Source: Antedon mediterranea (Eukaryota; Echinodermata; Crinoidea; Comatulida; Antedonidae). From it: a stretch of DNA of 64,000 bases. The stretch is from NCBI RefSeq assembly GCF_964355755.1, contig NC_092673.1, positions 9,369,001 to 9,433,000 on the forward strand. The letters run 5' to 3'. The notes beneath the pieces were generated by a model, which searched no databases, was not told the DNA's origin, and saw nothing but the letters and a program-made list of their open reading frames with translations. Of the stretch, positions 32,560 through 43,790 are shown one piece after another. Made by a program: the position numbers and the translations under genes. Within the stretch, counting starts at the first letter, position 1; each line of letters opens with the position of its first letter.

Positions 32560-33295
32560 CAAGGCTAGCCTAGCCTACCTCCTAGGCCTACCTAGGCTAG
32601 GCCTAACTAGGCAGGGGCCCTCCTACTAGTAGACCTAGCCTAGCTACTAGGCTAGGCTAGCCTAACTAGGCCTAGGCATACTAGAGATAGCCTAGCTAGG
32701 CCTAGGGGCCTAGACTAGGCCTAGGGGCCTAGACTAGGCCTAGGCTAGGCTGGGCCTAGATAGGCCTAGGCCTAGCTAGGCTAAGCCTACTAGGCCTAGG
32801 CTAGGCTAGGCCTAGCTAGCCTAGGAGGCTAGGCCTAGCTAGTAGGCTAAGCCCAGGCCCCTATTAGGCCTACTAACTAGGCCTAGGCCTACTAGCTAGG
32901 CCTAGCTAGACCACTACTGGTACTAGCCTAGCTAGGCCTACTAGGAGGCCCTAGTACTAGGCTAGGGCTTAGGCCTAGCCTAGTTGTCATTGTGATGTTG
33001 GTGATTTTATGCCTACTAGTACTAGCTAGGCTAGCTATTATTAGCTAGCCTACTAGCCACCAGCCATGGCCTCCCTACTACTACTACTACTAGGTATATG
33101 GCCTAGGCTAGAGGCTAGCCTAAATTCCTAGAAGGTAGGCCTAGCTAGGCTTGCCTAGGCCAGCTAGCTAGGCCTAGGCATGCCTAGGTAGGCCTCGACT
33201 CTCTAGTACTAGTAGTAGTAGTAGTAGTAGGGCCCTAGCTTAGGGCCTAGCTAGCTAGTAGTAGGCCTATTATTATTAGGTAGGCCTAGTGCCTC
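32560..33295. repeat. ~730-bp GGCC/CTAG low-complexity block
   Basis: Almost every base belongs to interleaved AGGCCT and CTAGG words with no fixed period; CTA/GTA triplet runs occur near 33078-33092 and 33207-33230. It is highly self-complementary. Short islands of the same composition occur near 34490, 40590 and 57363-57430. Confidence 0.85.
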
Positions 33296-33640
33296 CATAC
33301 ACATGATTCGTGTATAAACTCATCATGTCCTCCATACGCGGCCTCTAGTTTTGACCAATAAAATACTACATAGCAGCCTATAGTATTATTTAGAATAATT
33401 TTTTTTGAAAACATGTTGTATTAATTAACCAATATTTACATTAATCAAATTACATAAACTTTTTTTGCCAATTTTTTTAATTACCGTATTAAAATCTCCT
33501 AATATTTTACATAATCTTAATGCAGGCTTAACTGAGACTTTCTCGTGGTCTTAGGTCTTAGATTAAAGCATATAGATATTATAGTTCACTATATAATATC
33601 TCTATGATTAAAGTAAGCCTAGGTCTTTATATTGCAATTG
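33296..33640. other. No gene or element recognised
   Basis: AT-rich sequence without ORF. A small palindrome sits at about 33568-33603 (ATATAGATATTATAGTTC / TATAATATCTCTA). Confidence 0.3.
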
Positions 33641-33800
33641 CCCCAAGGTTGAAATATTTAAGAAGTGCTTAAGCAAACAACTTAAGGTTATTTATCAAAC
33701 CATCTTAGCAGAAAAATTAAACTCTAGAGGGCAGCAAATTATGTCTCAAGATGAAAAATCCTTGCTTACGTGTGCGCATTAGCTTTTTTCTGTTAGCGAT
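33640..33800 (-). mobile_element. CCAG-target element, copy 3, left part
   Basis: TTGAAATATTTAAGAAGTGC, then CTCTAGAGGGCAGCAAATTATG and TTAGCGAT, match the copy at 42470-43790. The element is interrupted by the hairpin transposon at 33801-39312 and resumes at 39313. GCGAT at 33796-33800 is the TSD. Confidence 0.75.
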
Positions 33801-34789
33801 CAGGCCCGTAGCCAGGGGGGGTTTTTATGGTTCGGGCGAACCCCCCCTTTACAGCGAACCCCCCTTAACCAACTGCGAACCCCCATCCCCGACATGCCCA
33901 ATACCTCACCCTCATCTCCAAAAATCCTCCAAATACGTGCCCCACAGTACAAAAAGTTGTTTGTAAATTGAAAAATTCGTAAACTTGTTCGTGAACCTTC
34001 TTCTCTGTATGAGCGTCAACTAGTGATACGTGTCTGTAAATTTCTAAAAGCTGCAAATGAATTTCCGATTTTAACCTGAAAAATAAATGTTTGGTCCCTG
34101 CATGTAACATGATATTGACGCGTCTCATAGCGAGCTGGCGCACGAACGATTCGTACAAAGGACACCGCCAGACAACTGCGTACCTATAATTGTTTAGATC
34201 ACTGGCAGTCAGGCAGCATGCATAAAGTATATAGCCTTCCGACGTACATCAGTATTTATGTGTGACTATGAAGTATAATGTATCATAGAGGATTATAGTG
34301 AATATTAAAGACCCTTTCCCTGCAATTTTGGACGTTTTTTGGAAAATAATACATATATATCACTTTAAAAACATTAAACCATGTCATTCCTTGTCTTAAA
34401 TGTACGTTTTATGGTAAATTATGATAAAAAGTGAGAAACAATGCACTACCTAAGTAGCTCGCGGCGATCGACCTCTCGTGGACGGTCTTAGGCCTAGCCT
34501 AGCTAGGCTTAGTTTTGTAGGCCTAGCTGGTAAACATCGATAACGTACGAACATCGTACGCTAGCTATATACCTAGCCTGACGTTGTATAGTTGCTGCAT
34601 TAATTGTCTTTCTATTTTTGCCAGACTCCGTTGATACAAATTGGGGAAAACCCGGTATTTTCGCTGAAAAGTTTGGAGTCTTCCATTTGTTTTGGCTTCA
34701 CGATCGATCGAAAAGTGGGCGAATTACAGGTGAAAAACAAAAATATCAATCCGCGCGCAATGCATTTTGGGATTTATAGCGGGCCGCTA

Positions 34790-35260
34790 TAATTATTAGA
34801 ATCGATTTATTTTTCACAATTTAAGAGCCATTGTCTGTAAAAATCAAAGATTTGGTGGCAGATGTAAAAAAATGGATTTCTCTCAAATTTTTACCATGAA
34901 TAGACATTTCAATAAAAAGCATATCTACAACATTCATTTCAATTTTTAGCCTCCGTTGCCATGACAACGGTCAATTATCCAAATTTTGATGTTTTTGCCA
35001 TTTTTCACAGATTTTCTATAGTGAAAAAGTACAAACTTGTATACTTATTTTAACCAAAAATACTTACAGTATACAGTTTTAGTTTATAGCAGTGTAAACA
35101 ACATGTATTGAGTTCCATTTAATGTAGAAAAAAAATAAATTACAAAATGGAGTTTGGTTGATACCATTATTTTAAAAAGGGGTGTTTTTAAAAAATATTT
35201 TTTTTATAAAAGTATACCTCATAAACGTACCTATAACTTCCAAAGTGGTGTTTTTAAATC
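34790..35260. repeat. Left arm of the internal inverted repeat
   Basis: Pairs with 38170-38640. Examples are GAGCCATTGTCTGTAAAAATC against its reverse complement near 38625, and AAAAGGGGTGTTTTT near 35175 against AAAACACCCCTTTTT near 38260. Confidence 0.7.
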
Positions 35261-35639
35261 AATGAGGTTTTTTAATTGGATAGTCAATAGGTTTGTCAAC
35301 AATAATCACGAAAAAAACACTGGGGTAAATTTCGTACATAGGTTTTGTGTTGCCAGGAAAATACGAAAAATACAAAAAATATAACAAAATATCAACAAAC
35401 AAAACTCATGAAACACAATTTAAATATGGCTAATCCAATAATAAAATGTATATGTGGCTTGTCATAATGCTACTAGAGTCATACGAATATTTTATATAAA
35501 ATAGGAGAATGTGTTGCCAGGTTTATTTCAATTAATTGCCAGAAAAACAGTATTTTGCATTGAAATATGTAGTTGATGGAAAATAATGTTAAACTTGGAA
35601 ATAATTGCGTCAATGGTTTTTATAAATTTTTAAATCTAT

Positions 35640-37230
35640 TTTGTGTAAAGAGATACAGAAAGACCTCCCAAAAAATCTGACCTTGTAAATAGGTCATTTG
35701 AGGTCAAAAGGGGTCAGAATGCAAAACAGGACAGGTCCCCACTTTACTACAACTATTAATGTTTGATCAAAATTTACAAGATAGTTCATAACAATTCTCA
35801 ACAATTTTCTTATTTTACCTATAGTGTTACCTTAGCAACCATTTCTATGTGTAACTAAGGAAAGTAATTTTTTTTAAAACGTAAAAAATGGCGTTTTTAT
35901 AAATACAAAGAATTGATTGCATTTTTAATTTTTCTCAATTTTACTTCTACTGCATTCCATTAATGACAAACTTGACCTTGTAAATTCATTCATTTTGAGG
36001 TCAACATTTTACTTTAAATACTGAATCCTAATAATCTCAGAAATAAAGTCTTGACGAATCTGATGAAAGGTAAAAAAATGACCTTTAGTGTTATCTTAAA
36101 CCTGTTTTACGTAACAAATGATATTTAAAAAAAAAATTAAATATGGAGTTTCATGAAAAAAAAAATTGTTTACATATTGAGGTCAAATGACATCAACATT
36201 TTACCTATAGTGTATTGTAGCAACTGTTTCTATACGTAACTAAGTACAATATTTTTAATATGGGGTTTCATGACTACAAACAATTGATTACTTATACTAC
36301 CTTTTCCCAAATTTACTTATCTACTGAATCCCAGAAAATGTGTGACCTTGTGAAAGGGTCATTTGTTGGGTCAAGTTATGTCAAAATGTATTATTTATGT
36401 TATCTTAGAACCTGTTTCTATGTATAACTAAGGATAATTGTTTTTTTAAATACAGTTGAACCTCCCGTAAGTGGCCACCCTTGGGACCTGGAAAAGTGGC
36501 CGCTTACGGGCGGTGACCCCTTACGGGAGGTTCTGCCGATAAAGGGCCAAAATCACTTATTATGGCTATATACGATATTCTTAACGAAACGAGCCTCTCA
36601 ATTTTCCAGCTAATTGTAGGCCTATTATTATTTATAATCAGGTGGTTTAGTATTTTTTAGCATTTTCAGACAAATTTTAAAAACTTTATTATATGAAAAA
36701 TGGTCGGTCAAAATCTGTGTAGTTTTCTCATCTCTTCACAGTAATGTTTTTAAAACCTCTTCAAAATAAAGCTAATATATAAAGAAATACAATAAACATG
36801 CACCTCTAATTCATAGGTCCATGCAATAAGTATCGCATTTTTCGATTGGCCGCTTACAAAAAATCTCATTTTTAGTATAAAAAGGTGCCCGCAGTTGCTT
36901 ACGGTAAGCACCAAATGCACTAATTAGATAGGAAGAACAAACAGGCTTTTCAAAGTGCGTCCGTTAAGGGAGGTGGCCGCTGTAAATAAAATATGGGGTT
37001 TTCATGAATAAAAATAATCACAGAAGAAAGTGCTTACGAATATGACCTTGTGAAACGGTAATTTGAAAATGCAAATAAGGCATGCCTGCTAATAATCTAT
37101 AAATTTAAATTTGTATGAGATAAATATGCAAAATCTAAAGAATATCTCATTTTTAGTTACCATAGTAACTGTTGCTATGCATAACTAAGGGAAATTAAAT
37201 AATTATCAGATAATTATTAATTAATAATTA
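35640..37230. repeat. Array of four or more diverged ~250-bp units in the hairpin loop
   Basis: Two motifs recur in order: TGACCTTGT(A/G)AA..GGTCATTTG (near 35680, 35980, 36340, 37043) and GTTACCTTAGCAAC.(A/G)TTTCTATG(T/C)(A/G)TAACTAAGG (near 35826, 36088, 36226, 36395, 37156). The units are clearly related but diverged. The array is interrupted by a MITE at 36455-36984. Confidence 0.65.
36455..36984. mobile_element. TA-flanked MITE with CAG ends (Tc1/mariner or pogo type)
   Basis: The left end is CAGTTGAACCTCCCGTAAGT; the right end is GTTAAGGGAGGTGGCCGCTG. TA flanks both ends. Removing the element rejoins the surrounding satellite-like unit. Internal subterminal repeats of AGTGGCCGCTTACGGG type are present. 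No ORF. Confidence 0.75.
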
Positions 37231-37389
37231 ATACTGAATCCAACCATCACAGTAAAAAAAAATATAGAATTTAAAACCAATATTTAATAATGAAGTGTGA
37301 TATTTTACATGCTGACCTTAAATGAAATGAAATTTCAAAAAATCAGGGCTTCAATATTTGTTATGTAGCATTAACATACCTGAGTATAT

Positions 37390-37770
37390 CATTGACTTTT
37401 GATTGGTTCTATTTTGGGGAGGGGAAAGTGGTGGATCCAGGACTTTTAAATAGTTAGAAGGTTGAAGGCGAGGGTCTAAAAACTTAACTTTATGTCCTAT
37501 CTTTTGCATTTCAATTTTTAACTTGGGGTGGGTGGGGGCTTGGAGAAAGGGGGAGGGGATGGGATAGAGGAGTTTGAATCCGTCTATTCATTGGGGCGAT
37601 AGTAGCGGCAGTGTGGGTGGTGCTTGAATGCATGCATTTGACACTCTATAGTGGATGATCGACCAAAGTGTTGCAGTTTATCTTTTTGTGGTTATAGTTG
37701 GTCGGGGTGGGGGGTGGGGGGGGGGGGGTAGTCGAAAGTGGTGGTGGATGGGCATGTGGGATCTGCTTAG
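37390..37770. repeat. G-rich low-complexity stretch
   Basis: Multiple runs of 4-10 G on the plus strand (37425, 37525-37560, 37700-37730) give strong G-quadruplex potential. The flanks include GGTGGATCCAGGA, a common transposon-end motif. Confidence 0.5.
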
Positions 37771-38169
37771 GTTAGCAAATAAAAGAAGTAAACAAATGAA
37801 AGAGGAGCTTCAAAATAAGAGTGGAGTAATCTGTTTCAAAGATTAAAATTCACAACGATCTGATAATTTATTCAAATTTTCAGAGGATATAACCTATAAA
37901 ATGACATTAAAACTGGGAATTACAGAATCTATAATTAAAAATTAATTTTTTTTTTCTCACAACACAACTAGAACTATATAAAACATTAAGAATTTTTCTG
38001 ACCAATGAGTTTCAAATCAAATAATCAAAGAAAATAAATGTTTTTACTAATATACCATGTTTTTTTTTTTTATAAAAATGCCTATGTTTCTCGCAACACT
38101 GCTTGTAGATTTTAAATTTACCCCAGTATTTTATTTTAGAAATCAATTATTAAACATTAGAACTACCTA

Positions 38170-38640
38170 TTTGTAATAAATCAGCTAAAAAAAAACACCA
38201 CTTTGGGCGTTATGGTGAAGTAAAGTTTAGTTGCATTGAACAATTTAAAAAAAGTGAAAAACACCCCTTTTTAAATAAATGGTATCTCCCAAGGTATGAA
38301 ATAAAAAAAAATAAAAAAATTTGAAACAGGTACACAATGCATTGTTATTATGCATACACTAATTATTTTTTATAATTAAATGAACAACACAAAAATATCG
38401 TTCATCAAAGTAGTACCAATATCCATTTTAAAAAACCTTAAAAAAGGACAAAATTTGTCAAAAACACAAATTTGGCCGTTGCCATGGAAATATACGTGTG
38501 AAATAAAAAATACTTCATATTTGATTTCTCTCAACACATATATAGCCATGTGCAAAATTTGAAAGAAATCCATTTTTTTGAGTCTGCCACTCTTTTTCAT
38601 ATTTCTTTGATTCTTACAGACAATGGCTCTTAACCGTTTA
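38170..38640. repeat. Right arm of the internal inverted repeat
   Basis: Reverse-complement partner of 34790-35260 with moderate divergence and small indels. Confidence 0.7.
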
Positions 38641-39312
38641 AAGACGAAAAAAGTTATCGCAATAGGACCATATAGTATTATTTTTACATTAAATATAGTT
38701 TGTGATCTTAAATTAGATCTAAAAAACGTAGGGAATGGGGCTTTAATATTTTACACTATAATTTCTATGGTATCAAGTACTGACGTAGTTCACATTATGG
38801 CATCCGATTATTTTTTTCTAGACCACCAGCCGATACGTACTAAAATGTATCAATATCACCTATTTACATATTTATATTCCTCAACAAATTGCTGTAAATA
38901 AATATTATAGATAGAGCTAGCAAATAGCATTTGCCTTCACCCAGTGTGCTTTTTTCGGGGCTGCTCCTAGATATACGTTCGCATTGAACTTGAACGCAAA
39001 ACAAAATACGGAGTAAATGATCAAACAATCGGCGGTTCCGCACAGAGCACGCGCATCTAACATACGGCAACAAATAGTTATCGTCATTTAAATTATCGAC
39101 GTGTTTGAGGAGGAGGAAAAAAGTATGATCTTTTGCTCATTGGTTATATAGCATGCTGCACGAGAGTGTCTTTTCCGGCCATCTAGGGGTGTCATTTAAC
39201 AAAATTCGCTTCGCATCAGGCTGGGTGAGGGGGGGGGGGGGGGGGGGGAGGGGGGTTGACCCAAATATTTAGTGTCCGAACCCCCCCTTGACAGATCCTG
39301 GCTACGGCCCTG

Positions 39313-39783
39313 GCGATGGTGGTGCTATAATATGTTATCTCCGCATTTTTGCTCCAACAAGAGAGGCGCATTCTGGTTACTATGCTTTCATTACTTTTTG
39401 TTTGTTTTATCTTTATACTGGGTGACCTCTTCAGTCAAAGACTGATCTCCCAGAGGGCCCAGTTGGTGATCAGTGGCTGTGATGTACTAATACACCGGGG
39501 TAACCCCCTACTAGTCTCGAAAGATGTACTAGGTTCTTTAAAGTGCACACGAGCAAGTTGTGTACACTGGACCTACGGTTTATAGTCCTTATCCGAGAAG
39601 ACTCGTTCTACCACCAGAACCATGGAGTGAGTGAGCCTCAAACCCCTGCCGATGTTATGGCTACGTGATTACGGTTCCACTGTCTTAACCGCTCGGCCAC
39701 TCACTCACTGTACTTGAAATAGAGAAAGAGCACAAAAGTAGGAAATACATACGAAAATCATTCGCTCTAAACTTAAATCATTT
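39313..39783 (-). mobile_element. CCAG-target element, copy 3, right part (with SINE inside)
   Basis: It continues from 33800 after the hairpin transposon: GCGATGGTGGTGCTATAA, then GAGAGGCGCATTCTGG and, beyond the SINE, ACTTGAAATAGAGAAAGAGC to about 39775. It is truncated compared with the copies near 42 kb. Confidence 0.7.
39397..39711 (-). mobile_element. tRNA-derived SINE
   Basis: The minus strand starts near 39711. It has a tRNA-Leu/Ser-like A box (TGGCCGAGCGGTTAAG, 39699-39684) and B box (GGGTTTGAGGCTC, 39645-39633) at the normal Pol III promoter distance. A ~230-bp tRNA-unrelated body follows, with a T-rich (A-rich on minus) end at 39397-39410. It is flanked by ACTT (39393-39396 and 39712-39715). 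Related copies of the host repeat lack the insert, which proves insertion. Confidence 0.85.
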
Positions 39784-41035
39784 ATCCAGGGGTGGGGTGC
39801 TACAGGGGCCATTCCCCCTCCCCTTCTAAAAAATGGGGGAGAGAAAATAGGAGAGAGGGGGATGGGGGAAGAGAGAGAATTAGATAATTAAAAGATATGA
39901 AAAAGAAAAAAAATATTTCCGAATGAATTGCCGATTCTTACAAATAAGGGAGGATATCGCCTTGTTGTAACTACGTATAGGCCTACGCCTTTTTCACGAA
40001 ACGGAAGACATCTTCGATCGATGACAAACAATGCCGTGCAACGAAGCGTAACCAACAGAAATAACATAACGTTTTCAGGGGATTTCAGGACACCATGTTA
40101 ATTTAAAAATCGTAACTCTTTAACGGAGGATCGTATGAGAAAAACAATTACTGTAAAATGTTCTTAAAAGATTTGCCTACATCACTGTGTGATTGAAAAA
40201 AATTTGTAAATTTTTTTTCACTGCTTAAAATCCATAAAAAAAAACACCACAGTGTATAAGCATAGGCTGAAAACGCTATGTTATTTCTGTTGGTTACGCT
40301 TTGTTGCACGGCATTGTTTGTCATCGTTTCGTGAAAAAGGCGTATTGGTCCCTGGATGTAGCATTCAGATATTGACGCCCGCGGCGGCGTGAGCTGGGCC
40401 AACTTCTAAATAAGAAGAATTGTAACTTTAATTAATTCGTACAAAGCCCTTGTAACTTGATACAGTCTAGATATCGACGCTTGGACCAGGGAGTTGCTTG
40501 GACCGCAATGAAAATAAGTTCGGATCGTTCACCTTTGTTCCCGGCCTCAAACCCCTCCCCCGCTCATTGCGCACGCGCCTATTCCTCTACTACTAGGCCG
40601 GCCTAGTACCAGATAGAGAGTACTCTACTACTCTAGACTATTCATATCAGTTATCCGTGGGTCTCTTATTTTATAGCAAAAATATCGCAGTATAGCCTAA
40701 ATACAGTATTATTATTATACAGTAATAGTAGGGTAAATGATGTTGCACCTTCTGTTTTTTGGACATGATGAATAGTGTGTGTCACGACGGTGGAGGCAGC
40801 AAGCAAATCAAACTTGTTACGTACACGCATATTAACCGATAGTTCGCAGACGAGCGCGCGCTGTTGGATGTATTGTACAACAGCACGTGTGCTTTGTTTT
40901 GTCTAGACAAATATTAAACGTGCAATAAAACAGACTGACAGAAGAAGTTACCCAGTTTCTAATCTAAAAACTTTTTTTTGTACTTTTTCATTTACAATTT
41001 TTTTTTTCCCTGTGGCCCCCCCTTAAATCCGCGCC
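39784..41035. repeat. Repeat-rich stretch with a small hairpin; possible hAT-like MITE
   Basis: It starts near CCAGGGGTGGGGTGC and ends CTTAAATCCGCGCCTGG, both transposon-end-like but without a matched TSD. Inside, 39985-40081 and 40262-40353 form an inverted repeat (ACAAACAATGCCGTGCAACG and its complement). A stretch near 40350-40395 resembles 34090-34140 (GGTCCCTG.ATGTA...GATATTGACGC). No coding sequence. Confidence 0.5.
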
Positions 41036-41339
41036 TGGGCGTAACGTAGTTCAAATCGGACTTGCGCGAAGAAAATAATGTAATTTGTATTAATACAGTT
41101 GTAAATAAACATGATTTTCATTATTATAACATACCAATGTATATTTCATTAAGGTATATAAAAATAGATATTTCATTCTTCAATATCTGGCCAATATAAC
41201 AACTCAATGACTGATTTACATTTTTTATAAACCTCGTTTAAATACCATTTAGTCGGCGATTTAGCCTGCCTCATCGAGGACTAAAAAAATTGATCAAAAT
41301 CTGTCTTGATTTAGTCGATGTTGGCCTGATTTAGTCGCC

Positions 41340-41513
41340 GATTTAGTTGAAGTTCGGTAACCATTTTGTTTTCAATGGGCCAATATATTCAAATTGAGGT
41401 CAGAGGTCAAAGATGACTTTTATAAATTTGGCAACATGGGTTTTTATAACCAGCATGCTTCAAATATTTACTTACTTTCCTCATGATTTGCACACGAAAA
41501 TACATAGGGAACT
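41340..41513 (-). repeat. Fragment of the foldback-arm repeat
   Basis: It matches the foldback arm around 61825-61986: ATTTTGTTTTCAATGGG, TTGAGGTCAGAGGTCAAAGATGA, CATGGGTTTTTATAACCAGC and ACACGAAAATACATAGGGA. This copy lacks the LINE insert seen at 59012-59783. Confidence 0.75.
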
Positions 41514-41517
41514 GGGG

Positions 41518-42298
41518 CCGGATTTATCAAACTTGCTTAGCAAAAAAATGTCTTAACTTTGCCTTAAATCCTTGATTTTGCTTAAGTCAGATTTATCAAT
41601 ATATCTAAGCAAAAAAATTTGCTTAATTTTGTCTTAAATCTAAGACGAACAACACCCTGCCTTAAGATGAAAAATTTCGTCTTATCTCATTTCTGCAACA
41701 GAAACATTCTTTTTTGACAACGTGAGCGTGCTAGGCCGGAACATTGAACATTCGGAAAGGCTATGCTAGTGCGTTTTCCGCTGTACTACGGACGCTAAAA
41801 TAATGATATTGATCTTTGTAAAGATGGCCGAGAAATTGGACAAGCAAAACTAATATTTTCAGGATAGGTACGACCCATTTGACTAACTTTTAGAAAACTG
41901 TATTGACTGCCAAGGGTCGTTGTCATTGATAAAAATAAATAAATGTTGATTTGATTTAAGTTTAGAGCGAATTATTTTCATATGTATTTCCGACTGTTGT
42001 GCTCTTTCTCTATTTCAAGTAATAAAAACAATAGTAGCCTGGCGCCCTCTCTTGTTGGGAGTGTAAATACGGAGATAAAATGTTATAGAGCCGCTATCGC
42101 TAAGAGAAAAAAGCTAATGCGCACGCGTAAGCAAGGATTTTTCGTCTTTAGACATAATTTGCTGCCCTCTAGAGTGTAATTTTTTTTAAAAGACATTGCT
42201 AAGACGGTTTGATAAATAAGATTAAGTTATTTGCTTAAGCACTTCTTAAATATTTCAGCTTAAGCAAAAATATAAGCAAATATTGATAAATGCCAACC
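41518..42298 (+). mobile_element. CCAG-target inverted-repeat element, copy 1
   Basis: The ends are GGCCGGATTTATCAA and TTGATAAATGCCAACC (inverted), flanked by CTGG on both sides. It is ~780 bp with no significant ORF. It is the same family as 42466-43790 (opposite orientation) and 33640-39783. Target duplication CTGG/CCAG is the same in both full copies. Confidence 0.75.
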
Positions 42299-42302
42299 CT
42301 GG

Positions 42303-42461
42303 ACTATACAATCAACCCATTTTTTATTTCCTAAATCCTTTCTCCTCTCTTTGTCTTTCCCACATACTCTCTTTTATCTTCTTATACCCAGCCTGGTAGG
42401 TACGAATTTGCTATTCTCCCTGCCTCCTCGCCTATTACGCAACATGGGTGGAGACTCCGGA
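42303..42461. other. Spacer between two inverted element copies
   Basis: Pyrimidine-rich sequence without ORF, separating copies 1 and 2. Confidence 0.3.
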
Positions 42462-42465
42462 AACT

Positions 42466-43790
42466 CCAGGGTTGGCATTTATCAATATTTGCTTATATTT
42501 TTGCTTAAGCTGAAATATTTAAGAAGTGCTTAAGCAAATAACTTAATCTTATTTATCAAACCGTCTTAGCAATGTCTTAGCAGAAAAATTGTCTTAGGTA
42601 AATTTTACTTTGCACATGCGCAAAATTAAACTCTAGAGGGCAGCAAATTATGTCTTAAGACGAAAAATTCTTGCTTACGCATGCGTAATAGCTTTTTTCT
42701 TTTAGCGATGGCGGCGCTATAACATTTTATCTCCGTATTTTCACTCCCAACAAGAGAGGGCGCATTCTGGCTACTATTGTTTTTATTACTTGAAATAGAG
42801 AAAGAGCACAACAGTCGGAAATACATACGAAAATCATTCGCTCTAAACTTAAAGATGTATTGTCCCTTTGACTAATTCCAAAAAAATAAAAAATAAAAGA
42901 TTTCGAAAAAAGGTGGGTCATTTTAAAGTATCATAATAGTTATTAACTATCACCAAAAAATTTTCGACTTCCAGTCAAAGTTTTCAATCAAAACATATCC
43001 CATAATGAAACGCACTTGTTTGGCTACTATGTATGCATAATCATAAAACTTCCTCGTGATCTGTGTGAAAATACCTTCTTAACCGTGACGAGTTGTAAAC
43101 AATCCGAATTTAGCATATGCATAATGCGTACTCATGGTTTGAAATCTTTGTTTACTTTCGTTCGTGACGATTTTCCAGATGAAATGTAATCTAACTAATT
43201 TACCTGTTAATTACGTAAACTTGTTGTTTTTGACTCGAATTTTCTACCTAAAGTGGATAACTTTAATATTACTTTGATATGCCCACTTTAAATTTAGAAT
43301 ATTTTGACCTTCATTTTTTTGTGTTTCAAGGGACAATACATCTTTAAATCAAATCAACATTTATTTATTTTTATCAATGACAGCGACCCTTGGCAAGCGA
43401 TACAGTTTTCTAAAAGCTAGTCAATTGGGTCGTACCTATCCCGAAAATATTTGTTTTGCTCGTCCAATTTCTAGGCCATCTTTGTGAAGATCGATATCAT
43501 TATTTTAGCGTCCGTAGTACAGCGTAAAACGCACTAGCGTAGCTTTTCCGAATGTTCAATGTTCCGGCCTAGCGCGCTCGCGTTGTCAAAAAAGAATGTT
43601 TCTGTTGCAGAAATGAGATAAGGCGAAATTTTTCATCTTAAGGCAGGGTGTTGTTCGTCTTAGATTTAAGACAAAATTAAGCAATTTTTTTTGCTTAGAT
43701 ATATTGATAAATCTGACTTAGGCAAAATCAAGGATTTAAGGCAAAGTTAAGACGATTTTTTTGCTAAGCAAGTTTGATAAATCCGGCCCC
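42466..43790 (-). mobile_element. CCAG-target inverted-repeat element, copy 2 (with MITE inside)
   Basis: Starts GGTTGGCATTTATCAA and ends TTGATAAATCCGGCC; CCAG is duplicated at the flanks. It is the reverse complement of copy 1 and contains the TA-flanked MITE 42852-43344. Confidence 0.75.
42852..43344. mobile_element. TA-flanked MITE (Tc1/mariner-type), copy 2
   Basis: Same ends and interior as 4915-5447. Copy 1 of the host element (near 41948-41965) shows the empty site, CTCTAAACTTAAATCAAATC in reverse complement, so the TA duplication is demonstrated inside the window. Confidence 0.88.

Larger units (their letters stand above)
33801..39312. mobile_element. 5.5-kb hairpin DNA transposon, hAT-like ends, non-autonomous
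   Basis: The ends are near-perfect inverted repeats (CAGGCCCGTAGCCAGG versus CAGGGCCGTAGCCAGG reversed), flanked by GCGAT on both sides; another copy of the target repeat shows the uninterrupted sequence. Inverted blocks inside include 34247-34380 with 38670-38790, and 34790-35260 with 38170-38640. No transposase is encoded. The 5-bp TSD and CAGG(G)-CGTAGCC ends suggest an hAT-related family, but that is inference. Confidence 0.75.

Noticed and set aside
35640-37230. Regularly spaced repeats as a CRISPR-like array
   Set aside because: Units are ~250 bp, diverged and within an animal transposon; no direct-repeat/spacer pattern.
37655-37846. 63-codon frame over the G-rich run
   Set aside because: A Gly/Trp run from poly-G; no coding signal.
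38623-38901. 92-codon frame in the right arm of the hairpin transposon
   Set aside because: The corresponding left arm does not preserve the frame, so it is not under coding constraint.
39633-39699. tRNA-Leu/Ser-like A and B boxes that could be a tRNA gene
   Set aside because: They sit at the head of a 315-bp element with an A-rich tail and flanking duplication; no proper acceptor stem is visible, so it is a SINE.
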